The notes beneath the pieces were generated by a model, which was given only the letters and a program-made list of their open reading frames with translations, did no database searches and had not been told where the DNA came from. The position numbers were made by a program, and so were the translations under genes. Below are positions 45,492-52,244 of a DNA stretch of 64,000 nucleotides, piece after piece. Every line of letters begins with the position of its first letter. Within the stretch, counting starts at the first letter, position 1. The stretch is from the NCBI RefSeq assembly GCF_900099805.1, contig NZ_FNDR01000003.1, positions 1 through 64,000 on the forward strand. The letters run 5' to 3'. Origin of the DNA: Variovorax sp. OV700 (GTDB lineage: Bacteria > Pseudomonadota > Gammaproteobacteria > Burkholderiales > Burkholderiaceae_C).

Positions 45492-45521
45492 CCAGATGTA
45501 TGCAAATCAGTTCATATCTGG
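45492..45521. promoter_or_regulatory. Inverted repeat downstream of the fdhX promoter
   Basis: CCAGAT (45492-45497) and ATCTGG (45516-45521) are inverted around an 18-bp centre that itself has TATG ... CATA. It directly follows the -10 box, as a repressor operator or leader hairpin would. Confidence 0.45.
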
Positions 45522-45549
45522 TTTGCCCCCAGCCACTCCTGGAGATCAC

Positions 45550-45780
45550 ATGCAGGACAGCCAAGCGGTCGGCGTCAAGCCGGCCTCGCGTCGAGGTTTC
45601 TTTTTAGGTGCCGCCAGTGCCGGTGCCGCGGTTGCCGCGGTTTCGGTGCTCCCGAAGGTGGTCGACACCCCCGCGGCCGTCGAAGCTGTCGCGCCCGCGG
45701 CGAAGCCCGCGCCTGAAAAGGGCGGCGGCTATTCGCTGAGCGAACACGTCAAGCGCTACTACAAGACCGCTTCGGCCTGA
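45550..45780 (+). CDS. Formate dehydrogenase-region twin-arginine small protein (FdhX-like)
   Basis: 76 aa from the ATG at 45550. A twin-arginine motif SRRGFFLGAAS (about 13-23) leads a hydrophobic helix, followed by an Ala/Pro-rich linker and the conserved C-terminus GGGYSLSEHVKRYYKT. This layout matches the small Tat-target protein family of FDH loci. It probably escorts, or forms part of, the exported enzyme. It is 13 bp upstream of fdhA. Confidence 0.85.
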   Translation: MQDSQAVGVKPASRRGFFLGAASAGAAVAAVSVLPKVVDTPAAVEAVAPAAKPAPEKGGGYSLSEHVKRYYKTASA

Positions 45781-45793
45781 AGCGGACCCCACG

Positions 45794-48784
45794 ATGTTGT
45801 TGACCAAGAAAACAGCCCCCGCGAACAGTGTCTCGCGGCAAGGGGAACGCGAGTCTTCTTCCGCGTTCATTCACAGCCTGCGGCGCGGCCTTTCGGGTGC
45901 GCTGCCCACCATGGACCGGCGCGCGTTCCTCCGGCGTTCCGGGCTTGGCGTGGGCGTGGGGCTGGCCGCGGGCCAGCTCACGCTGATGCGCAAGGCCGAG
46001 GCGGCAGGCGATGCGCGGCCCACCGCGATCGGCGCCGGCAAGGTCGAGATCAAGCGCACCGTGTGCTCCCACTGCTCGGTCGGCTGCGCCTCCGATGCGG
46101 TGGTCGAAAACGGAGTGTGGGTGCGCCAGGAACCGGTGTTCGATTCGCCGATCAACCTCGGCGCGCATTGCGCCAAGGGCGCCGCGCTGCGCGAGCACGG
46201 CCACGGCGAATATCGGCTGCGCTATCCGATGAAGCTGGTCAACGGCAAGTACGAGCGCATCAGCTGGGACACCGCGCTGGACGAAATCACCGCCAGGCTG
46301 AAGGACTTGCGCCAGGCCAGCGGACCCGATTCGGTCTACTGGATCGGCTCGTCCAAGCACAGCAACGAGCAGTCGTACCTGATGCGCAAGTTCGTGAGCT
46401 TCTGGGGCAGCAACAACTGCGACCACCAGGCGCGCATCTGCCACTCGACCACGGTTGCCGGCGTCGCGAATACATGGGGCTACGGCGCCATGACCAATTC
46501 GTACAACGACATGCGCGGCGCCAAGGTGGCGATGTACATCGGCTCCAACGCCGCCGAGGCGCACCCGGTCAGCATGCTGCACATGCTCCATGCCAAGGAG
46601 CATGGGTGCAAGATGATCGTGGTCGACCCGCGCTTCACGCGCACGGCGGCCAAGGCCGACGAGTACGTGCGCATCCGCTCGGGCTCCGACATCGCTTTTC
46701 TGTTCGGCATCCTGCACCACATCTTCAAGAACGGCTGGGAAGACAAGCAGTACATCAACGACCGCGTCTTCGGCATGGACAAGGTGCGCGAAGAGGTCCT
46801 GGCCAAGTGGACGCCCGACAAGGTCGAGGAGGCCTGCGGCGTGAAAGAGGCTCAGGTGCTCAAGGTGGCCACCTGGCTCAATGAGAACCGCCCCGGCACC
46901 GTGGTGTGGTGCATGGGCCAGACCCAGCACACTATCGGCAATGCCATCGTGCGCGCCTCGTGCATCCTGCAGCTTGCGCTCGGCAACGTGGGCAAGTCGG
47001 GCGGCGGCACCAACATCTTCCGCGGCCACGACAACGTGCAGGGCGCCACCGACGTGGGCCCGAACCCCGATTCGCTGCCGGGCTACTACGGCATCGTCGA
47101 AGGTTCGTGGAAGCACTTCGCTGCCACCTGGGGCGTCGACTTCGAATGGATCAAGGGCCGCTTTGCATCGCCCGCGATGATGACCAAGCCGGGCATCACC
47201 GTGTCGCGGTGGATCGACGGCGTGCTCGAGAAGAATGAGCTGATCGACCAGGACTCGAACCTGCGCGGCGTGTTCTATTGGGGCCATGCGCCCAACTCGC
47301 AGACGCGTGGCCTCGAGATGAAGCGCGCCATGGACAAGCTCGACCTGCTCGTCGTGGTCGACCCGTATCCCTCGGCCACGGCCGCCATGGCCGCCATGCC
47401 TGGCAACCCCGACGACCTCAACAAGAACCGCGCCGTCTACCTGCTGCCCGCGTGCACGCAGTTCGAGACCAGCGGCTCCGTGACGGCGTCGAACCGCTCG
47501 CTTCAATGGCGCGAAAAGGTGATCGAGCCGCTGTGGGAAAGCCGCAGCGACCACATGATCATGCAGCAGTTCGCCGATCGCCTGGGCTTCGGCAAGGAGC
47601 TCAGCAAGAACTTCAAGATGCAGAAGGTCAAGGGCATGGACGAGCCCCTGCCCGACGACATCCTGCGCGAGATCAACAAGACCTGCTGGGCCGTGGGTTA
47701 CACCGGACAGAGCCCCGAGCGGCTGCAGGCGCACATGCGCAACATGGGCGCCTTCGACGTGCGCACGCTCAAGGTGAAGGCCGGCGTGAAGGACAAGGTC
47801 AACGGCTATGACCTCACGGGCGACTACTTCGGCCTCCCGTGGCCCTGCTACGGCACGCCCGAACTCAAGCACCCGGGCTCGCCCAACCTTTACGACACGT
47901 CCAAGCACGTGATGGAAGGTGGCGGCAACTTCCGCGCGAACTTCGGCGTGGAGCGCGACGGCAAGAACCTGCTGGCCGAGGACGGTTCGCATTCGGTCGG
48001 CGCCGACATCACCACCGGCTACCCCGAACTCGACCACGTGCTGCTCAAGAAGCTGGGCTGGTGGGACGAGCTCACCGAGGCCGAGAAGCCGAAGGCCGAA
48101 GGCAAGAACTGGAAGACCGACAGCTCGGGCGGCATGATCCGCGTGTTCATGAAGAACCACGGCTGCCATCCTTTCGGCAATGCCAAGGCGCGCGCGCTGG
48201 TCTGGAACTTTCCGGACGCGATTCCGCAGCACCGCGAACCTCTCTACGGCAACCGGCCCGACCTCATGGCCAAGTACCCGACGCACGACGACAAGATGGC
48301 GTTCTGGCGGCTGCCCACGCTCTACAAGAGCGTGCAGCAGAAGAACATCGCCGACAAGGTGGCCGAGAAATTCCCGTACGTGATGACCTCGGGCCGGCTG
48401 GTCGAGTACGAGGGCGGCGGCGAGGAAACCCGCTCGAACCCCTGGCTCGCCGAGCTGCAGCAGGAGATGTTCATCGAGATCAATCCCAAGGTCGCGGCCG
48501 AGAAGGGCATTCGCAACGGCGAGCGCGCCTGGGTGCACACGCCCACGGGTGCAAAGCTCAACGTGCAGGCCTTGGTAACTGAGCGCGTGGGGCCCGACAC
48601 GGTGTTCATGCCGTTCCACTTCTCGGGCCATTGGCAGGGCGTCGACATGCTCGGCTACTACCCGGCCGGCGCAGCCCCCGTGGTGCGCGGCGAGGCGATC
48701 AACACGGCAACGACTTACGGATACGACAGCGTGACCATGATGCAAGAGACCAAGACCACGGTCTGCAATGTGGAAAAGGCATAA
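45794..48784 (+). CDS. Tat-exported formate dehydrogenase, catalytic alpha subunit
   Basis: 996 aa. An extended N-terminus carries a Tat signal with DRRAFLRRSGLGVGVG (about 40-55). The [4Fe-4S] motif is CSHCSVGC (about 87-94). The Mo ligand is Cys216 in RICHSTT, where E. coli FdnG has selenocysteine. The bis-MGD domains are typical of the prokaryotic molybdopterin oxidoreductase family. It would oxidise formate in the periplasm. Followed at 9 bp by the beta subunit. Unlike FdsA it has no NuoG-like N-terminal ferredoxin part. Confidence 0.93.
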   Translation: MLLTKKTAPANSVSRQGERESSSAFIHSLRRGLSGALPTMDRRAFLRRSGLGVGVGLAAGQLTLMRKAEAAGDARPTAIGAGKVEIKRTVCSHCSVGCASDAVVENGVWVRQEPVFDSPINLGAHCAKGAALREHGHGEYRLRYPMKLVNGKYERISWDTALDEITARLKDLRQASGPDSVYWIGSSKHSNEQSYLMRKFVSFWGSNNCDHQARICHSTTVAGVANTWGYGAMTNSYNDMRGAKVAMYIGSNAAEAHPVSMLHMLHAKEHGCKMIVVDPRFTRTAAKADEYVRIRSGSDIAFLFGILHHIFKNGWEDKQYINDRVFGMDKVREEVLAKWTPDKVEEACGVKEAQVLKVATWLNENRPGTVVWCMGQTQHTIGNAIVRASCILQLALGNVGKSGGGTNIFRGHDNVQGATDVGPNPDSLPGYYGIVEGSWKHFAATWGVDFEWIKGRFASPAMMTKPGITVSRWIDGVLEKNELIDQDSNLRGVFYWGHAPNSQTRGLEMKRAMDKLDLLVVVDPYPSATAAMAAMPGNPDDLNKNRAVYLLPACTQFETSGSVTASNRSLQWREKVIEPLWESRSDHMIMQQFADRLGFGKELSKNFKMQKVKGMDEPLPDDILREINKTCWAVGYTGQSPERLQAHMRNMGAFDVRTLKVKAGVKDKVNGYDLTGDYFGLPWPCYGTPELKHPGSPNLYDTSKHVMEGGGNFRANFGVERDGKNLLAEDGSHSVGADITTGYPELDHVLLKKLGWWDELTEAEKPKAEGKNWKTDSSGGMIRVFMKNHGCHPFGNAKARALVWNFPDAIPQHREPLYGNRPDLMAKYPTHDDKMAFWRLPTLYKSVQQKNIADKVAEKFPYVMTSGRLVEYEGGGEETRSNPWLAELQQEMFIEINPKVAAEKGIRNGERAWVHTPTGAKLNVQALVTERVGPDTVFMPFHFSGHWQGVDMLGYYPAGAAPVVRGEAINTATTYGYDSVTMMQETKTTVCNVEKA

Positions 48785-48793
48785 GGAGGCACC

Positions 48794-49417
48794 ATGGCAC
48801 GAATGAAATTTGTCTGCGACGCGGAACGCTGCATCGAATGCAACGGCTGCGTCACCGCCTGCAAGAACGAGAACGAAGTGCCCTGGGGCGTGAACCGCCG
48901 CCGCGTGGTCACGCTGAACGACGGGGTGCCGGGCGAAAAGTCGATCTCGGTGGCCTGCATGCATTGCTCCGACGCGCCCTGCATGGCGGTGTGCCCGGTG
49001 CAGTGCTTCTACCGCACCGAAGAGGGCGTGGTGCTGCACGACAAGGACGTGTGCATCGGCTGCGGCTACTGCTCCTACGCATGCCCGTTCGGCGCGCCGC
49101 AATTTCCGTCGCAAGGCACCTTCGGCGTGCGCGGCAAGATGGACAAGTGCACCTTCTGCGCCGGCGGCCCCGAGGCCAACGGCTCCGAAGCCGAGTTCGA
49201 GAAGTACGGTCGCAACCGGCTCGCCGAAGGCAAGCTTCCGGCCTGCGCCGAAATGTGCTCGACCAAGGCGCTTTTGGCCGGCGACGGCGACGTGGTGGCC
49301 GACATCTTCCGCACCCGCGTGGTCCAGCGCGGCAAGGGCGCCGAAGTCTGGGGCTGGGGCACCGCCTACGGCTCGCAGCAGGCTGGCACCCCGCCGGCCG
49401 GCGGAGTGCAGAAGTGA
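48794..49417 (+). CDS. Formate dehydrogenase beta subunit, four [4Fe-4S] clusters
   Basis: 207 aa. Ferredoxin-type electron-transfer subunit with CIECNGCVTAC (about 14-24), CMHCSDAPCMAVCPVQC, CIGCGYCSYACPFG, and CTFC ... CAEMC blocks, consistent with four clusters. It lacks the C-terminal transmembrane anchor of E. coli FdnH. It presumably rides to the periplasm with the Tat-targeted alpha subunit and passes electrons to the cytochrome b subunit. The next gene starts inside its stop codon region (GTGA overlap). Confidence 0.93.
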   Translation: MARMKFVCDAERCIECNGCVTACKNENEVPWGVNRRRVVTLNDGVPGEKSISVACMHCSDAPCMAVCPVQCFYRTEEGVVLHDKDVCIGCGYCSYACPFGAPQFPSQGTFGVRGKMDKCTFCAGGPEANGSEAEFEKYGRNRLAEGKLPACAEMCSTKALLAGDGDVVADIFRTRVVQRGKGAEVWGWGTAYGSQQAGTPPAGGVQK

Positions 49418-49668
49418 AGCGGCCGGGCCTCCTCGCCCTGGGCGTTGCGCTGGCCGCAACCTGCCTCGTGGCCTGCGGCGAGAAGCCGCAGACCAACACG
49501 CAGGGCGTGAAACGCGACGCCGTGCCCTGGAGCGGAACGAGCAACAAGGAGAACGCCGGCACGGTGTTCACCGCACCCGGCTGGAAGGTCGGCGACAAGA
49601 CCGCCTGGCAGCAGCAGCTCAAGACCCGCGCGCAGAACGGGCAGAACGAATACAACAAAGAGAACTGA
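49414..49668 (+). CDS. Small lipoprotein within formate dehydrogenase operon
   Basis: 84 aa with a GTG start at 49414 overlapping the beta-subunit stop. A lipoprotein signal peptide ends in LVACGE (lipobox Cys at about 22). The mature part has NTQGVKRDAVPWSGTSN, FTAPGWKVGDKTAWQQQLKTR and an Asn/Gln-rich end. No family recognised. Its place between the beta and gamma genes and the overlap make a role as an accessory or fourth subunit of the membrane enzyme plausible. Confidence 0.75.
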   Translation: MKRPGLLALGVALAATCLVACGEKPQTNTQGVKRDAVPWSGTSNKENAGTVFTAPGWKVGDKTAWQQQLKTRAQNGQNEYNKEN

Positions 49669-49679
49669 ACGGAGAGCCC

Positions 49680-50897
49680 ATGAAGCAAGCGCTGACCGCT
49701 CTGGTTCTTTGTTGTGCCGCGCTGGGTCCGGCCTTCGGGCAGGCGCAGCCGCCGGCCGCAGCCGGAACCACGTCCGCACCCGCGGCGCTCGCCGCGCCGG
49801 CACCGGCCGCGGGCGGCATCCGCGGCCAGAACATCTTCGAGGTGAAGCCCGAAGCCAGCGCCGATCCCAACTACGCGAACCAGACCAACGGCGAGCGCAT
49901 GAAGGTGCAGCCCGGCAACAACGCGCCCATGTGGCGCCAGGTGGGGCAGGGCGTGACCGGCTACAGCAGCCTGCCGAAGAGCGAAGCGCCCGAAGCCGGC
50001 AACCTGATCCAGCCTTTCGTTCAGTACCCGGGTTCGCGCTTCACCAACGCCGGCGAAGCGTGGCGGCAGGTGCGCAACGACTGGATCATTCCCTACGGCG
50101 CGGCACTGTTGTTCGTCACGCTGCTGGCGCTGGCCATCTTCTATTTCACGCGCGGCCCCATCCGCCTGCACGGCCAGGAAACGGGCCGCAAGATCGAGCG
50201 CTTCACGCCTTTCGAGCGGGCCACGCACTGGTCGAACGCCACCGCGTTCGTCACGCTCGCGATCTCCGGCATCGTGATGGCCTTCGGCAAGTTCTTCCTC
50301 CTACCCTGGATGGGCGCCACGCTCTTCGGCTTGATTGCCTACGCGCTCAAGAACGTACACAACTTCGTCGGACCTCTGTTCGTGGTGACGACGGTGTTCA
50401 TGGTGTTCACCTTCATTCGCGACAACCTTCCGCGCGCAGGCGACCTGAAATGGCTCGCGCGCTTCGGCGGCCTCTTCGGCGGCAGGGAAGTGCCGTCGCA
50501 CCGCTTCAATGCGGGCGAGAAGGTGGTGTTCTGGGGCGGCGTGCTGTTCCTCGGCCTCTTCGTCATCGGATCGGGGCTCTTCCTGGACAAGCTGCTGCCG
50601 GGCTTCGTCTATACGCGCGGCGAGATGCAGGTGGCGCACATGGTCCACGGCGTTGCCACGCTGCTGATGATGGCGATGATCATGGGCCACATCTTCATCG
50701 GCACGCTCGGGATGACGGGCGCCTATAAGGCCATGCGCACCGGCTACGTCGACGAAACCTGGGCCAGGGAACACCACGAGCTCTGGTACGACGACATCGC
50801 CGCGGGCAAGATCCCGGCGCAGCGCTCGGTGCCGGACGGCTCGGCGGTGCCGCCCGCCGCGCGGCCCGCGATACCCGCCGAAGGAACGTCCTCATGA
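49680..50897 (+). CDS. Formate dehydrogenase gamma subunit, cytochrome b556-type
   Basis: 405 aa. A signal peptide (about 1-20) and a periplasmic Ala/Pro-rich domain of about 120 residues precede the membrane part. Transmembrane helices lie at about 138-158, 185-205, 222-245, 285-310 and 322-345. Candidate heme-ligand His are in RATHWSNATAFV, KNVHNFVGPLF and VAHMVHGVATLL / GHIFIG. It anchors the enzyme and passes electrons to quinone. The N-terminal periplasmic extension is longer than in E. coli FdnI (217 aa). Confidence 0.9.
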   Translation: MKQALTALVLCCAALGPAFGQAQPPAAAGTTSAPAALAAPAPAAGGIRGQNIFEVKPEASADPNYANQTNGERMKVQPGNNAPMWRQVGQGVTGYSSLPKSEAPEAGNLIQPFVQYPGSRFTNAGEAWRQVRNDWIIPYGAALLFVTLLALAIFYFTRGPIRLHGQETGRKIERFTPFERATHWSNATAFVTLAISGIVMAFGKFFLLPWMGATLFGLIAYALKNVHNFVGPLFVVTTVFMVFTFIRDNLPRAGDLKWLARFGGLFGGREVPSHRFNAGEKVVFWGGVLFLGLFVIGSGLFLDKLLPGFVYTRGEMQVAHMVHGVATLLMMAMIMGHIFIGTLGMTGAYKAMRTGYVDETWAREHHELWYDDIAAGKIPAQRSVPDGSAVPPAARPAIPAEGTSS

Positions 50898-51304
50898 AAA
50901 AGCCGTCTTTGAATTTCTGCATGCTGGTGCTCGCGCTGGCCGCGCCCGTGGCGTGGGCCAAGCTGCCGCCACCCGCCGCCACTCCCGAGGCCAAGGCCAA
51001 GGCCGCCGAAGCCGCTGCCAAGACCGCGTGGACAGCCAAGGTCGACGCCTACAAGCTCTGCCAGGCGCAGGACCGCGTGGTGGCCAAGTACCGCGCAAGC
51101 GCGGCCTCGGCCGCCAAGCCGGTGCCAACGGCGGTTGCCACGCCGCCCTGCACCGACCCCGGCCCCTTCGCCTATACGCCGCCGCCGGACGCCAAGCCCA
51201 TCGAGGCTGCGGGCGCGCATTCGCCGGCCACCACGGCCGCTTCGCCGCCCAGCACCACGCAGCCTGACGCCGCCGTCAATCCTGCGCCGAAGAAGGCGCA
51301 GTGA
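50894..51304 (+). CDS. Exported Ala/Pro-rich small protein of formate dehydrogenase operon
   Basis: 136 aa. A signal peptide (about 1-22, ending AWAK) precedes an Ala/Lys-rich helix with YKLCQAQDRVVAKYRAS and then a PPCTDPGPFAYTPPPDAKP segment. The two cysteines (near 54 and 79) could form a disulfide. The C-terminal 40 residues are Ala/Thr/Pro low complexity. It overlaps the gamma gene (ATGA) and fdhD (GTGA), so expression is tied to both. No family is recognised. Confidence 0.7.
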   Translation: MKKPSLNFCMLVLALAAPVAWAKLPPPAATPEAKAKAAEAAAKTAWTAKVDAYKLCQAQDRVVAKYRASAASAAKPVPTAVATPPCTDPGPFAYTPPPDAKPIEAAGAHSPATTAASPPSTTQPDAAVNPAPKKAQ

Positions 51305-52176
51305 CAACGCCGCTGTCGCCGTTGCCGCTCCCACGTCTCACCCAGGCCCGCGCCGCACTGACGCGCGAGGTCGAGGTCGTCGATGAGCACGGTGCGCGAG
51401 GCACGGTCTCCATTCCTGCCGAGCGCGATCTCACGGTGTACGTGGACCGCCGCGAGCTGGTCACGCTGATGACGCTGGGCGCCCAGCCCGAACTGCTGGT
51501 GCTCGGCTATTTGCTGAATCAGCGTCTCATCGAATCGGCCAGCGACGTGGAGTCGGTCACGGTCGACTGGGAGGTGGGCGCCGCCGCCGTCAAGACGCAC
51601 GCCGGCATCGACCGCATCGAGGAGCGCACCGCCAAGAAGGTGGTGACCACCGGTTGCGGCCAGGGCAGCGTGTTCGGTGACCTGATGGCTGACATCGACA
51701 GCCTCGAACTGCCGCCCACGCGCATGACTCAGGCGCAGCTCTATGCGCTGGTCAACGCCATCCGGCTCCAGGAGAGCACCTACAAGTCGGCAGGTTCGGT
51801 GCACGGTTGCGCGCTGTTCACGCTCGAGCCCGGCGGCACCGAGGCCACGATGCATTGCTTCGTCGAGGACGTGGGCCGCCACAACGCCATCGACACCATC
51901 GCGGGCTGGTGCGCCATGCAGCCGCCGGATGCGCTGGCCGGCGACCGGGTCTTCTACACCACCGGCCGCCTTACGAGCGAAATGGTGATCAAGTCGGCCC
52001 AGATGGGCGTGCCCATCGTGGTCTCGCGCAGCGGCATCACGCAGATGGGCCATGAGGTGGCCACGCGCGTGGGCCTGTGCGCCATTGGCCGCGCGACCAA
52101 CCGGCACTTCGTCTGCTACGCGGGCGTCGACCGGCTGGTGCTGCAGCCGGAACTCGCGCGCCGAAGTCCGGCCTAA
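51301..52176 (+). CDS. fdhD: Formate dehydrogenase accessory sulfurtransferase FdhD
   Basis: 291 aa with GTG start. FdhD (FdsC in the soluble-FDH operons) hands sulfur from IscS to bis-MGD before its insertion into formate dehydrogenase. Landmarks are ERDLTVYVDRRELVTLMTLGAQPELLVLGYLLNQRLI, RTAKKVVTTGCGQGSVFGDLM, VHGCALFTLEPGG, and RHNAIDTIAGWC, TGRLTSEMV. At the site where E. coli FdhD has the CxxC (C121, C124) there is CGQG, with only the first Cys (C119). It closes the cluster and probably serves both enzymes. Confidence 0.93.
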   Translation: MTTPLSPLPLPRLTQARAALTREVEVVDEHGARGTVSIPAERDLTVYVDRRELVTLMTLGAQPELLVLGYLLNQRLIESASDVESVTVDWEVGAAAVKTHAGIDRIEERTAKKVVTTGCGQGSVFGDLMADIDSLELPPTRMTQAQLYALVNAIRLQESTYKSAGSVHGCALFTLEPGGTEATMHCFVEDVGRHNAIDTIAGWCAMQPPDALAGDRVFYTTGRLTSEMVIKSAQMGVPIVVSRSGITQMGHEVATRVGLCAIGRATNRHFVCYAGVDRLVLQPELARRSPA

Positions 52177-52244
52177 GGCTCTTCACCATTTGCGGTAAGC
52201 CCCTGAAAGGCGCCGGCGCACGCGCGTCGGCTATCGTCTCGCCC

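Noticed and set aside
45749..49459. Long minus-strand open frame opposite the exported formate dehydrogenase genes
   Set aside because: It is antisense to genes with clear motifs and has His/Val/Asp-rich shadow composition with no recognisable domain.
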